From: Rothia aeria
Lineage (GTDB): Bacteria; Actinomycetota; Actinomycetes; Actinomycetales; Micrococcaceae
Direction: 5' to 3'
DNA length: 64,000 nt
NCBI GenBank assembly: GCA_002355935.1
Contig: AP017895.1
Coordinates: 1,612,001 to 1,676,000, forward strand
Within the stretch, counting starts at the first letter, position 1. Each line of letters opens with the position of its first letter. Positions 21,907-32,706 of this stretch are shown here, piece by piece. The notes below the pieces were generated by a model. It searched no databases. It had not been told where the DNA came from and saw only the letters and a program-made list of their open reading frames with translations. A program made the translations under genes and the position numbers.

Positions 21907-22049
21907 TACAAATAACCTTCTATCTACAGTCTAAAAATCAGATAAGAAAATATGGGGTGCGGTTGTGGAGACACTACAACACGCACGCTGCTGGGGCGGC
22001 GGGGTATCTAGCCATTGGACGCCCCACCGCCGCAGCTCTAGGCATGGGG

Positions 22050-24152
22050 TTACTGGGCCGCCTTGATCGACTCCTGTGCCGCAGCCACGACGGCCTGGGG
22101 GTAATACCAAACTCGCGGTACAGGGTCTTCGCATCAGCTGAAGCCCCAAAATGCTCGATTGATACAGCACGCCCGGCCGACCCCAGAAGGTCGTGCCAGC
22201 TCATTGCCACACCAGCCTCAACCGATACGCGTGCCGCCACAGAAGAGGGCAGCACCGATTCGCGGTACTGTTCGCTCTGCTCATCAAACCATTCACGGCA
22301 CGGCATCGACACCACCCGGGCGAAGACGCCCTGCTGGGCCAGCTGCTGGCGGGCCTCAATAGCAACCTCAACTTCTGAGCCGGTGGCAATAATAATAACG
22401 TCTGGGGTGCCCTCCGCATCTGCCATTACGTACCCGCCGCGTGCTGCACCTTCAGCGGAGGCGTACTTCTCTCCCTCACCGGGTACATCCTCACGCGTCC
22501 ACACGGGCAGGTTCTGGCGGGAAAGCACCAGGCCGGCCGGGCGCTCTTGGCGCTCTAAGACAGTGCGCCATGCAACAGCGGTCTCGTTCGCGTCCGCCGG
22601 GCGAACAACATCAAACCCGGGGATGGCGCGAAGTGAGCTCAGGTGCTCAATGGGCTGGTGGGTGGGTCCGTCCTCGCCCACACCAATCGAGTCGTGGGTC
22701 CATACATACAGCGCCGGGATGCCCATCAGGGCGGACAGGCGAACCGCCGGGCGCTGGTAGTCGGAGAAAACGAAGAACGTGCCTGAGAACGCGCGGGTGG
22801 GGGAGGAAAGCACAATACCGTTCACGATCGCTGCCGCTGCCTGCTCGCGAATACCGAAATGCAGCACACGCCCGTACGGGTTACCCGTCCAGTCGTCGGT
22901 GGTACGTGCTACCGGGTTAAAGGAATCTGCGCCGGTAATAGTAGTCAGATTCGACCCCGCCAGATCTGCCGACCCGCCCCACAGCTCGGGGAAGGTTCCT
23001 GCAATGGCGTTAATGACTTTGCCGGATGCGGCACGGGTCGCGAGCGATGATCCTGCCTCAAAAACGGGGAAAGCTTCCCGGTAGTCTGCAGGAAGCTGGC
23101 CACCGATCAGACGGTCGTACAGTTTCGCGGCTTCGGGGTTAGCCGCACGCCACGCGGTCATCTTCTGATCCCATGCCTCGTGCGCTTTAGCGCCACGCTC
23201 ACGCAGGGTGCGGGTGTGATCCAGCACCTGCTGGTCAATGAAGAAGCTCTTGGCGGGGTCGAACCCTAAAAGCTCCTTCGTGGCGGCGACCTCTTCAGCC
23301 CCCAGCTTGGCGCCGTGAACCGCGCCGGTGTTCTGCTTATTCGGGGCCGGGTAACCAATAATAGTGCGCAGCTCAATGAACGAGGGCTTATCGGTTACGG
23401 CTTTTGCGCGCTCAATAGCGGCGTACAGTTCTGCGACGTCTTCAACATAGTTGCCGGTGCGCGTCCAATCTACGCTCTGAACATCCCAGCCGTATGATGC
23501 GAACCGGGCGGGAACATCTTCGGTGAAGGCGACATCAGTGTCTTCTTCGATGGAGATGTGGTTGCGATCCCACACCACAATCAGGCTGCCCAACTGCTGA
23601 TGCCCGGCGAGCGCACACGCTTCGGCGGTGACGCCTTCCTGCACATCCCCTTCGGAGGCAATGCAGAACACGTGATGGTCAAAGGGTGACTGCCCGGCTG
23701 GGGCCTTGGGGTCAAAAAGCCCACGCATGTAACGCTGAGCGTAGGCGAAACCAACGGCGGATGCCAGCCCCTGGCCGAGCGGGCCGGTGGTGATCTCCAC
23801 GCCCTAGTGTGCTTGTATTCGGGGTGCCCGGGGGTTAACGCCCCCAGGTACGCAGCGATTCGAGGTCGCCCATCTCAAGGCCGTACCCGCCGAGGAAGAG
23901 CTGGGTATAGAGGGTGAGGGAGGTGTGCCCGGGGGAGAGGATGAAACGGTCACGTCCCTGCCAGCGGTCGTCGCCTGGGTCTTGGTTCATGACTTTCTGG
24001 AAGAGTAGGTAGGCGACCGGTGCTAGGCTCATGGCGGTACCGGGATGCCCTGAGCCTACCTTTTCAACAGCGTCGGCGGCGAGTATGCGGGCGGTATCGA
24101 CCGCACGCTGATCAACGTCGGTCCACTCCAGCTTCTCGTTTAGGTTTGGCAC
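22050..24152 (-). CDS. tkt: Transketolase (three frameshifts)
   Basis: Thiamine-diphosphate enzyme of the non-oxidative pentose-phosphate pathway. Repaired length is 701 residues, typical. The N-terminus has GSGHPGTAMSLAP and RDRFILSPGHTSLTLY; then come GPLGQGLASAVGFA, the thiamine-diphosphate site CIASEGDVQEGVTAEA, and DSIGVGEDGPTHQPIEHL with the catalytic glutamate domain. Three single-base losses break the frame: CCCCC 23841-23845, CCC 23802-23804 and GGGGG 22097-22101 (plus strand). After repair the protein ends AVVAAAQESIKAAQ at a TAA in 22050-22052, not in the aberrant extended frame. The start is GTG 24152. Confidence 0.92.
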
Positions 24153-24421
24153 GTGATTTTCCCTTCATTATCTGTACGATGCGCGCCCGCGCAGTGTGCC
24201 GTGCGCGCCTCTGAACGGTATAACCCAATGACGCATGCGTTATTCCCGACCCCCATTGGTTGGGCTGCTGCCTGTGGTGGGCGGACCGGGAACGGTTGAT
24301 GACGCGAGGCTACCAGCTTCATCTATAAGGATAGTCCACGATGAAGTCTCTCCAAGGTTATTGAAGCGGTGAATGGGAGAGAAACCGGGGCTGGAACGCT
24401 ATCCGCTTAAAGTCATCCACG

Positions 24422-24450
24422 TTGTAAGCGGATGCACACGGGCCTACAAT
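24422..24450 (+). promoter_or_regulatory. Promoter for the haem O synthase gene
   Basis: TTGTAA at 24422-24427 and TACAAT at 24445-24450 are spaced by 17 bases. The rest of the 433-base tkt-ctaB divergent region holds no gene that I can support. Confidence 0.55.
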
Positions 24451-24585
24451 ATAGGTAGCCATGCCTGTAACTCCACCGTGTATGGGCGCCTCGGTCGGCG
24501 GTTTGTCCGCTGCTGGTTGCGCCTTGGGAAAGTCCCTAGCCACGCGGAATACGGGTGCACACACGCACACACCAAGGAGCCCACA

Positions 24586-25571
24586 GTGAAGGGTCATACT
24601 ATTCAACAGGCGCGCGCCTGCGCGCCTGCTGCCCCTGCCGGGGATACAGTTGAGGGGCCCGTTGGCCTCAGGCGCAAAATAAAGGCGTATATTCACCTGA
24701 CGAAACCTCAGGTGATTGAGCTGTTGTTGGTCACCACTGCGCCAACGATGATGTTTGCTGCACACGGTATGCCCAGTTTCTGGCTCATGATGAACACCCT
24801 TATTGGTGGTGCTATGGCGGCAGGGCGTCGGGGGCGTTTAACTGTTATATTGACCGCGATATTGACCGTAAGATGAAGCGCACCGAGAAGCGGCCTCTGG
24901 TGACTGGGGAGCTGAGCGACCGGGAAGCTATCGTGTTTGCCTGGGTGTTAGCAGTGGTTTCGGTGGCATACCTGTGGTTTATGGTGAACCCGCTCTCGGG
25001 CGTGCTGGGTGTGGTCGCTATCCTGCTGTACGTGGTTTTCTACTCACTGTATTTGAAGAAGCGCACTACCCAGAATATTGTGTGGGGCGGTATCGCCGGG
25101 TGCATGCCGGTGTTTATTGCGTGGGCGGCCGTGAGGGAAACCATTGAGTGGCCAGCCCTGGTGCTGTTCACGGTGATTTTCTTGTGGACGCCGCCGCACT
25201 ATTGGCCGTTATCCATGAAATATGCCGAGGACTATAAGGCGGCAGGGGTGCCGATGCTTGGGGCGATTGCCCCAGCGCATTCGGTCTCAGTCCAGGTGGT
25301 GCTGTACGGGTGGGCTATGGTGATCTGCTCGCTGTTGCTGGTCCCTGTAGGAGGCGCGGGCTGGGTGTATGGTCTTAGTGCCGCGGCGGTGGGTGCCTGG
25401 TTCCTGTACCAGTGCCATAAACTGCACCTGCTGGCTTTGGCCCAGAAGGCTACGAGCCGAACCGCGATGGTGGTGTTTCACGGCTCAATCACATATCTGA
25501 CAATCCTGTTTATTGCGTTGGCGATCGACCCATTTGTGGGCGGCCCTATTATGGAGTCATTTATTTTCTAG
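24586..25571 (+). CDS. ctaB: Protohaem IX farnesyltransferase (haem O synthase, one frameshift)
   Basis: Adds a farnesyl group to haem b to make haem O, the precursor of haem A for cytochrome oxidase. An integral membrane UbiA-family enzyme of 328 residues after repair. It shows [19 protein letters not shown], then the prenyl-diphosphate motif [20 protein letters not shown] and a later [10 protein letters not shown] motif, with about eight hydrophobic segments. The break at GGG 24823-24825 is repaired by one G, giving [18 protein letters not shown] 24586 is chosen for its AAGGAG ribosome site; the open frame upstream lacks one. It is divergent from tkt, as in many actinobacteria, and convergent with ctaA. 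Confidence 0.92.
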
Positions 25572-25599
25572 GTGCCCACATGCGCGTCTTATAGAGTTC

Positions 25600-25640
25600 A
25601 GGGGCGTCCCTCACCGGGGTAATAGGTGAGGGACGCCCCT
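25600..25640. terminator. Bidirectional terminator between ctaB and ctaA
   Basis: AGGGGCGTCCCTCACC (25600-25615) and GGTGAGGGACGCCCCT (25625-25640) form a perfect 16-bp stem between two convergent genes. Confidence 0.85.
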
Positions 25641-25646
25641 TACGTT

Positions 25647-26702
25647 TTACTGTGGTGAGGTGTGCTGCACCCTGCGGCTTAGCGCCAGTTCACGCGCTGT
25701 GCGTGAGGTGAGCGTCAGCTGCCGTTCAATAAGGGATATGGCGGCCCACGTAAACAGTCCGGAGCCGAGCATGTGGGCTTCCACTAAGAGGGCAGGCAGG
25801 CCGGTGTTGTACTGGATGTACCCGATGGTTCCCTGGCAGGCAATAACACCTGTCAGCACCGCAAGGGAGAACTTATACGCCTTAGGTAGAGCATATGCGC
25901 GTACTATCAGGTACAGGGTCATGAGGGATACCAGGTATACCCACACCGCCCAGGCGTGCAAACGGGCTATAACTATTGGATTGAAATCGTGGCGGTGGGT
26001 GCGTGGGTCTCCCGCATGCGGCCCTGTCCCGGTTACTACCGTACCCATAAACACAAGAAACACGACCAGCACCAAGCCGAACCACCCGAGCACTTGGACA
26101 GAAACACGGCCTTTTTCGCTGAACGCGCTGTCAAGGTTTTCGGCTGCAGCCGTGGCGGGCTTAAAGTAGCGGCGCACCCTATTAATCAGCACGGCGGCCA
26201 GACCAATCATGACGGCAGAGGCCATATAGTGGGCGGTCACCATCCACGGGTTTAGCCGCTGCCACACGGTAATACCGCCGATAACCGCCTGAAGGGGGAT
26301 GCCCCAGAGCAGCAATAGCGTCAGGTTAAACAGGTCACTGTACCGCGAATTTTGGGTGCGCAGACCGGTAAAAAGCTTGGGAAGTACGGAACGTACTGTA
26401 GCCTGCGGCAGGGCTAACCGTAGTACCGCAAAGAACGCGAGCACCGTAATGACCATGAGCACAAATGTGAGCATCCGGTTACCAAATTCGACGAAGCCGT
26501 GGATTCCCTGAGCCGGGGTGGTGGTCCATTGTTCATCGGTACAGCGCGGCCACGTGTCGCACCCCAACCCCGAACCAGTAAGGCGTACCACGGCACCGGT
26601 GACGATCAGTAACAGGTTAGCCAGTGCGGTGCCCACCGCCGTGTACAGCACCCAGGGGGTGTATTCGGTGGGGGAGAGCTTATCTTTAAGCGTGGTAATC
26701 AT
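25647..26702 (-). CDS. ctaA: Haem A synthase
   Basis: Converts haem O to haem A for the terminal oxidase. A 351-residue membrane protein with about eight hydrophobic segments. Diagnostic features: GAVVRLTGSGLGCDTWPRC with the cysteine pair region near residue 45, EFGNRMLTF with the haem-ligand histidine region nearby (HGFVEFGNR), and a second half with GTVVTGTGPHAGD and the HARLHAW-type histidine. It faces ctaB across a strong terminator, so the two haem A steps are adjacent but separately transcribed. The reading frame is intact. Confidence 0.9.
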   Translation of the reverse strand: MITTLKDKLSPTEYTPWVLYTAVGTALANLLLIVTGAVVRLTGSGLGCDTWPRCTDEQWTTTPAQGIHGFVEFGNRMLTFVLMVITVLAFFAVLRLALPQATVRSVLPKLFTGLRTQNSRYSDLFNLTLLLLWGIPLQAVIGGITVWQRLNPWMVTAHYMASAVMIGLAAVLINRVRRYFKPATAAAENLDSAFSEKGRVSVQVLGWFGLVLVVFLVFMGTVVTGTGPHAGDPRTHRHDFNPIVIARLHAWAVWVYLVSLMTLYLIVRAYALPKAYKFSLAVLTGVIACQGTIGYIQYNTGLPALLVEAHMLGSGLFTWAAISLIERQLTLTSRTARELALSRRVQHTSPQ

Positions 26703-26808
26703 GATGACCTTTTCCGACGGTGTGTGAGCGTCTCATGCTGCAAGGGCACGGCCTGCTGAGAGCGGCAGGATACCTGCGGCGGGGTTGCGTAGTCCAGAAT
26801 ATCAGTGG

Positions 26809-27630
26809 CTAATCGGACCACTTAAATTTGCGGGAGGCAATGAACCCCACAATGAGTGCCCACCCCAGCAGCACTAGATGCGGCAGCGGCAGGAACACAT
26901 CTTTCAGGTAGTCGCCACGCATGGCTTCACCAAGCGCCCCCGAAGGCAGCAGTGAAACAATAACGCGGTACACTTCAGGGAAACTATCAATGGGGATCAG
27001 TACACCTCCGGCACCGGCAAGGATAACCCACGCAATGTTAACAATGGCGAGGGTCGCCTCCGCCCGCACGGTGCCAGCAATAAACAGACCCAGGGCGGTA
27101 AACGCCGCAGCACCAAGCAGCAGCGTGCTCAACGAGCGGTACATCTGAAAAATATCGGGCCGCCAGCCGAGCCCAAAACCCACGATGCTCACAAGCACAA
27201 ACTGGATAGCAAGCACCGTCAGAACCGCAATCACTTTGCCAATAATCAGGCCGTTGCGCCCCAGAGGGGTGGTGGAAAGAAACCTCAGCACACCGTACCG
27301 CCGGTCGAAACCGGTGGCGATACCCTGCCCCGAGAGCGCAGTCGAAATCACGCACAGCGCGAGCACCCCGGGAACAGCCACGTTCATGCGGGTCGTGCCC
27401 ATACCCTCGGCGTAAGAATCAAGGAAGCTCGTGTAACGCAACGCAAAGAGCGCCATGACGGGGAAGGCAATATTAAGCATGAGCTGCTCGCCGTTTTTAA
27501 GCATGGCCAGCGTCTCATAACCGCCCTGAGCAAGCACACGCTGCACTCCGGATGCCGCGCGCGGTTCGGTGAACGTATCAGCCTCGGCGGGCGACTCGGA
27601 GGCGGGGCCGGTTGGTGCGGTCTGAGTCAT
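26809..27630 (-). CDS. ABC-2 type exporter permease
   Basis: A 273-residue membrane protein with six predicted hydrophobic segments (for example LMLNIAFPVMALFAL, VPGVLALCVISTAL, VLTVLAIQFVLVSIVGF and LLLGAAAFTALGLFIAG). It resembles ABC-2 permeases of drug or polyketide exporters; the substrate is unknown. It overlaps its ATPase partner by 4 bases (ATGA-type coupling). In actinobacteria this pair commonly sits between ctaA and the suf operon, as here, so it is a conserved housekeeping transporter and not an accessory gene. Confidence 0.85.
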   Translation of the reverse strand: MTQTAPTGPASESPAEADTFTEPRAASGVQRVLAQGGYETLAMLKNGEQLMLNIAFPVMALFALRYTSFLDSYAEGMGTTRMNVAVPGVLALCVISTALSGQGIATGFDRRYGVLRFLSTTPLGRNGLIIGKVIAVLTVLAIQFVLVSIVGFGLGWRPDIFQMYRSLSTLLLGAAAFTALGLFIAGTVRAEATLAIVNIAWVILAGAGGVLIPIDSFPEVYRVIVSLLPSGALGEAMRGDYLKDVFLPLPHLVLLGWALIVGFIASRKFKWSD

Positions 27631-28664
27631 CGAATATCACGTCCCGAAATGTCGAGGAATACGTCTTCTAGGGTTTTAGGTTCCATCTTCAAGCTGATGG
27701 GCATTATATAGTGCGCAGTGAGCGCAGCTGTGAATGCTGAAAGGTGCTCCGGGGTGAGCGGCCCGCGTAACTCGTACTCACCCGGTGTCCCCGGCGTGTA
27801 GTGGGTGTGCTCAATAAGTTCCACACCGCCGCGCAAACCTACCGGCAGCAGCTCTTCCCGGGCAGGAGTGTGCGCGTTGAGGGTGTAATGTAACCGTGCG
27901 GTGCCGTCCCCGGCGACCAGTTCGGGGACGGTACCTTCAAGAACAGTTTTGCCTTTTTCAATAATGTACACATAATCGGCAAGTTTCTGCGCGTCATCAA
28001 TCAGGTGGGTGGTGAGAATAATTGCCACTCCGGCTTTTCGCTGCTCCCGGATAATATCAAACACTACGTTGCGGGACTGCGGGTCAAGCCCGGCCGAGGG
28101 CTCGTCCAGGAACAGTACGCTGGGGCGCCCAATAAGTGCGGCAGCTAATGAGACCCGTTGCTTCTGCCCGCCGGAGAGACGGCGAATAGTGGTGCCGTTA
28201 AAAGATGCAATGCCGAGCCTTTCTACCAGCTCATCAACGGAGGCAGGATGAGTGTACATTTTCGCCACATGGTGCAGCAGCGGGATGGGCCGCATAGCGT
28301 TGGGGAGCCCGCCATCTTGCAGCATAATACCAACGGCGGCACGTAACTCCGGTGAGGCGTGAAGCGGGTTCTCGCCAAGAAGTTTCACAGTTCCGCAGTC
28401 GGGGGCCAGAAGCCCTTGGGCACAGGCTAGGGTGGTGGTTTTCCCTGCCCCATTTGCCCCTAAGAGCACCGTCACCTCTTCGGGGTACACCTGCAGGCTC
28501 ACCCCGTCTACGGCGCGGTGCATGCCACGCTCAGTGAGACGCTCGGGGTTTTTCTCACGGAAAGAACGCGAAGGTTTGAACTCTTTAACGAGGTCGGCGA
28601 TTTCCAGCGCTGCCCCATCGCCATTACCGCGTGCAGTCTTGCCGGATACATCTTCTTTAGCCAC
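27627..28664 (-). CDS. ABC exporter ATP-binding protein
   Basis: A 345-residue nucleotide-binding subunit. Walker A is GANGAGKTTTL near residue 70, the signature is RLSGGQKQRVSLAAAL, Walker B is VLFLDEPSAGLDP and the switch is TTHLIDDA. The C-terminal domain after residue 240 is typical of DrrA-like ATPases, whose C-terminus contacts the permease. The start is GTG 28664. It is divergent from sufR, and the 304-base intergenic region contains two CTATCTTAAG repeats just upstream. Confidence 0.88.
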   Translation of the reverse strand: MAKEDVSGKTARGNGDGAALEIADLVKEFKPSRSFREKNPERLTERGMHRAVDGVSLQVYPEEVTVLLGANGAGKTTTLACAQGLLAPDCGTVKLLGENPLHASPELRAAVGIMLQDGGLPNAMRPIPLLHHVAKMYTHPASVDELVERLGIASFNGTTIRRLSGGQKQRVSLAAALIGRPSVLFLDEPSAGLDPQSRNVVFDIIREQRKAGVAIILTTHLIDDAQKLADYVYIIEKGKTVLEGTVPELVAGDGTARLHYTLNAHTPAREELLPVGLRGGVELIEHTHYTPGTPGEYELRGPLTPEHLSAFTAALTAHYIMPISLKMEPKTLEDVFLDISGRDIR

Positions 28665-28968
28665 CCCTCTATCTTAAGCCCTGAGAGAGACTATCTTAAG
28701 TCGAGCGCGTGCGTGTCGGTTCTGCGGCGAGGACACCCCGTCTCAGCGGCGTGCGAATCCCTGACGCGGGCGCATTCTGGGGTATATGAGCGTTGTCCGA
28801 GGCTGAATAGCGGTGGGCTAAGGGTGCACAGGTGGACGCGGGATTCTTTCCCCAAAAACACTGGTGTGTGTCATATATGCTTACCTTTCTACCCATTTAA
28901 TGCACTAATTTATGCGAGAAGGAGCACCTTACTAGCCAGCCGGGAAGTAATTAGGACATACTTTAGTT
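28665..28968. promoter_or_regulatory. Divergent regulatory region between ABC exporter and sufR
   Basis: No gene is seen here. CTATCTTAAG occurs twice, at 28669-28678 and 28691-28700, 22 bases apart (about two helical turns) and next to the exporter start. This suggests binding sites for an unidentified regulator. The sufR-proximal side is AT-richer, with a possible TACTTT -10 element at 28959-28964. Confidence 0.35.
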
Positions 28969-29814
28969 GTGTATTCCGTGAACAAGACATCTGCGAAGGG
29001 GACAAGCTCCCCACATTCGAAGAAGTCGAGCTCCGGCGCACGCAAGGCAGAGGCTGAAGAACGTACCCGCGACCGAGTCCTCCGCGGGGTTCTCAACCAC
29101 GGTCCCGTTTCTGCGGCTAATCTGGGTGAGCTTCTGAGCCTCACCCCAGCCGCTGTGCGTCGCCATCTCGACGCACTTGAGCAGGCCAACATGATCGAAG
29201 TTGCCCCGCTCAAACAGTATGGTGCGGGCGCAGGGCGCCCCGCCCGGCGCTACGTCATCGCCCCTCAAGGGCACGAGCGCCTAGGAAACGACTATCTACT
29301 CATTGCGCGAAACGCCCTCGAAATGCTGCGCGACACCGTCGGTGAAAGCGCACTTGAAGCATTCGCATCCGCCCGAGCCGCCGAAATGGAAGCCCGCTAC
29401 CGCCCCGTAGTGGAAGCAGCTGGTGATGATGTTGCAGCCCGGGCTAAAGCGCTCGCCGAGGCTATGAGCCGTGACGGTTTCGTGGCGACCGCGCAGTTCA
29501 CCGAACCGCCTGCCGGGCGGAAGGTGCCAGAACACTTCCTCGCCAGCATACAGCTGTGCCAGGGGCACTGTCCCGTACGTGATCTCGCCGAAGACTTTCA
29601 GGTCTTTTGCGAGCAAGAGACCTGGATTATTTCCGATCTTTTGGGCGTTGACGTACGGAGGCTTTCGACCATGGCAGGGGGAGCACACGTGTGCACCACA
29701 CACGTTCCGCTTAACCGGGTTCCCGAGACGGCCGAGCCGGAGACATCCGCTGCGCCGCATCCCGAGGCCACGGAAAGCACACCCGATGCAGCGACCGCCG
29801 CATCCGACCCGTGA
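28969..29814 (+). CDS. sufR: Fe-S cluster-binding transcriptional regulator SufR
   Basis: A winged-helix repressor of the suf operon that senses its own Fe-S cluster. The DNA-binding domain (about residues 30-95) contains SAANLGELLSLTPAAVRRHL and the wing GAGAGRPARRY. Cluster ligands are visible in QLCQGHCPV, FCEQE and HVCTTHVP. Length is 281 residues with a low-complexity Ala/Pro/Thr tail after residue 250. GTG 28969 is the upstream option, and GTG 28978 is equally possible because no clear ribosome site separates them. It lies directly upstream of sufB on the same strand. Confidence 0.88.
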   Translation: MYSVNKTSAKGTSSPHSKKSSSGARKAEAEERTRDRVLRGVLNHGPVSAANLGELLSLTPAAVRRHLDALEQANMIEVAPLKQYGAGAGRPARRYVIAPQGHERLGNDYLLIARNALEMLRDTVGESALEAFASARAAEMEARYRPVVEAAGDDVAARAKALAEAMSRDGFVATAQFTEPPAGRKVPEHFLASIQLCQGHCPVRDLAEDFQVFCEQETWIISDLLGVDVRRLSTMAGGAHVCTTHVPLNRVPETAEPETSAAPHPEATESTPDAATAASDP

Positions 29815-29955
29815 AACGCTCCCGCTAAGGAGCCCAGTATCGGGGTGTGAGGATGCGCCTAGCGCGCTGAGCGAGAACCTCACACGAACACCGCACCCAC
29901 ATGAATCACGGGTGGCGGGACAGAAATTTTATTCACCCATCGAAGAAAGGCCGTA

Positions 29956-31412
29956 ATGACCGAGAAAGTTGAGCGCGAAGCCAACGACACCGTCATTTCA
30001 GAGATCCTGGAGATGAACCCCGAACTCGAAGGCATTGGTAACTACGAGTACGGCTGGGCAGACTCTGACGTGGCGGGTCAGGCGGCAAAGCGCGGCCTCG
30101 ACGAGGCCGTTGTGCGCGATATTTCCATGAAAAAGAACGAACCCGAGTGGATGCTGAATATGCGTTTGAAGGCGCTGAAGTTCTTCGAACGCAAGCCCAT
30201 GCCCACTTGGGGAGCTGACCTCTCAGAGATTGACTTCGACAATATTAAGTACTTTGTGCGCTCAACTGAAGGGCAGGCGGAGTCGTGGGAGGAGCTTCCC
30301 GAAGATATCCGCATCACCTATGAGCGTCTGGGCATTCCCGAGGCAGAACGTAACTCGCTGGTCGCTGGTGTGGCCGCACAGTACGAGTCTGAGGTTGTGT
30401 ACCACCAGATCCGTGAAGATCTGGAAGCGCAGGGCGTGATCTTCGTCGATACCGACACCGGTTTGCGGGACTACCCGGAGCTTTTCAAGGAGTACTTCGG
30501 CTCAATCATCCCCATCGGCGATAATAAGTTCTCTGCATTGAACACCGCCGTGTGGTCCGGTGGGTCGTTTGTGTACGTCCCCCGGGGGTGCACGTGGAAA
30601 TCCCGCTGCAGGCGTATTTCCGTATTAATACTGAGAACATGGGCCAGTTTGAGCGCACCCTCATTATCGCGGATGAGGGGTCCTATGTGCATTACATTGA
30701 GGGCTGCACCGCCCCCATCTACAAGTCTGACTCGCTGCACTCGGCGGTCGTTGAGATTGTGGTGAAGAAGAACGCACGTGTTCGCTACACCACCATCCAG
30801 AACTGGTCGAATAACGTGTACAACCTGGTGACTAAGCGCGCTGTCGCCCACGAGGGCGCCACCATGGAATGGGTGGATGGGAACATCGGCTCGAAGGTTA
30901 CCCAGAAGTACCCCGCAGTGTACATGGTGGGGGAGCACGCTAAGGGCGAGACCCTGTCGATCGCTTTCGCGGGTGAGGGACAACACCAGGACACCGGCTC
31001 TAAGATGGTGCATATTGCCCCGAATACCTCCTCAACGATTGTGTCGAAGTCGGTGGCACGTAATGGCGGGCGCAGCGCATACCGCGGCCTGGTGCAGGTA
31101 CGTGAAGGCGCTAAACACTCCAAATCCTCGGTGGTCTGCGACGCCTTACTGGTGGACACCGTCTCCCGTTCGGACACCTACCCTTATGTGGATGTGCGCG
31201 AGGACGATGTGACAATGGGCCACGAGGCGACCGTCTCCCGCGTCTCTGAGGAGCAGATGTTTTACCTCATGCAGCGCGGCCTAGCTGAGGACGAGGCAAT
31301 GGCGATGATCGTGCGCGGCTTCGTTGAGCCGATCGCCCGTGAGCTGCCGATGGAGTACGCGCTCGAACTTAACCGCCTCATCGAACTTCAGATGGAAGGA
31401 TCTGTGGGCTAA
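29956..31412 (+). CDS. sufB: Fe-S cluster assembly scaffold SufB (one frameshift)
   Basis: The core of the SufBCD complex on which Fe-S clusters are built. Repaired length is 485 residues, the normal size. Characteristic segments: [18 protein letters not shown] near the N-terminus, [31 protein letters not shown], and the conserved C-terminal region [20 protein letters not shown]-like (here [15 protein letters not shown]) with [21 protein letters not shown] break at CCCCC 30579-30583 is repaired by one C. The stop overlaps the start of sufD (TAATG), showing translational coupling. Confidence 0.94.
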
Positions 31413-32684
31413 TGCCGAACACCGAAGAAACCCTGGGCTATCACGCCCCGATCATCCCCGGCATGGACCAGGAAGGTGAGAAGCTCGCCAGCGAGCTTGT
31501 GCACGATGACACCATCCTGCGCGCCACCGAGGAACACCACCAGGGGTCGAACCCCAATAACGTGCAGAAAACCCTTGATGCTTCCCGTGCTGAGCGCATG
31601 ACCTCGTACAAGGTGGAGGACTTCAGCCCCTCACCGGCCGTGAAGAGGACTGGCGTTTCACCCCGCTTAAGCGTTTAGGCGGGCTGCACACCGATTCACT
31701 GGAACACTCCGCACCCGCGCCGAAAATTACCGCTCCCTCTGCGGTAGTAGTTGAGGAGGTGCAGCGTGAGGATGAGCGTATCGGTCTGGCAGGTGTACCT
31801 GAGGACCGTGTTGCCGCAAACGCCTGGAGCCACTTCAAAACCGCAACCGTGGTGACTATCCCTGCAGAGGCTGAGCTGAACGAGCAGGTTGAGATCGCTA
31901 TTGTCGGCACCCACCGGGATCCTGCCGCGCAGCACCTGGTGGTTGAGGCTAAACCGTTCTCGAAATCGGTTGTGGTGATTCGTCACACCGGTTCAGCGAC
32001 CCTGGCTCAGAATATTGAGTTCTTGGTGGGCGACTCCGCGCAGCTGAGCGTCATCTGCGTGCAGCAGTGGGACGATGACGCTGTGCACGCTTCCGCACAG
32101 TACGCGAAGCTGGGCCGCGATTCACGGTTCAAACATGTGTGCATTTCCCTCGGCGGCGACCTGGTGCGCGTCACCCCCTCCACCAAGTTCACGCAGCCCG
32201 GGGCGGAAACCGAAATGTACGGCCTCTACTTTGTGGACGCTGGTCAGCATATCGAATCCCGCCTGTTCGTGGATCACTCCGTACCGAACTGTAAATCGCG
32301 TGTGACCTATAAGGGCGCGTTGCAGGGTAAGGGTGCACACTCCGTATGGGTGGGTGATGTCCTGATCGGTAAGGATGCGGAAGGCACCGACACTTACGAA
32401 CTGAACCGTAACCTGCTTCTTGAGGTTGGCCCCGCGCAGACTCGGTGCCGAACCTTGAGATCGAGACCGGACGTATTGAGGGCGCGGGCCACGCGTCGAC
32501 TACCGGTCAGCTGGATGATGAGCACCTGTGGTACCTGCAGGCGCGCGGTATTCCTGAGGCTGAGGCGCGCCGTCTGGTGGTGCGCGGCTTCCTCAACGAA
32601 GTGATCCAGCAGATCCGTGTGCCCGAACTTGAAGAGCAGCTCACCGATGCGCTCGAAGAAGAGCTCGCCCTCAGCAACAACTAA
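31412..32684 (+). CDS. sufD: Fe-S cluster assembly protein SufD (two frameshifts)
   Basis: Partner of SufB in the SufBCD scaffold, required for iron entry. Repaired length is 424 residues. Two single C losses, in CCCC 31627-31630 and CCCC 32430-32433, break it. The repaired reading runs KVEDFSPLTGREEDWRFTPL in the first part and LLEVGPRADSVPNLEIETG in the second. The SufB/D C-terminal core is clear: DRFVDHSVPNC-like (LFVDHSVPNCKSRVTYKG), HASTTGQLDDEHLWYLQARG and a final FLNEVIQQI. Confidence 0.93.
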
Positions 32685-32706
32685 GCATCCCCCACTAGGA
32701 GAAATA

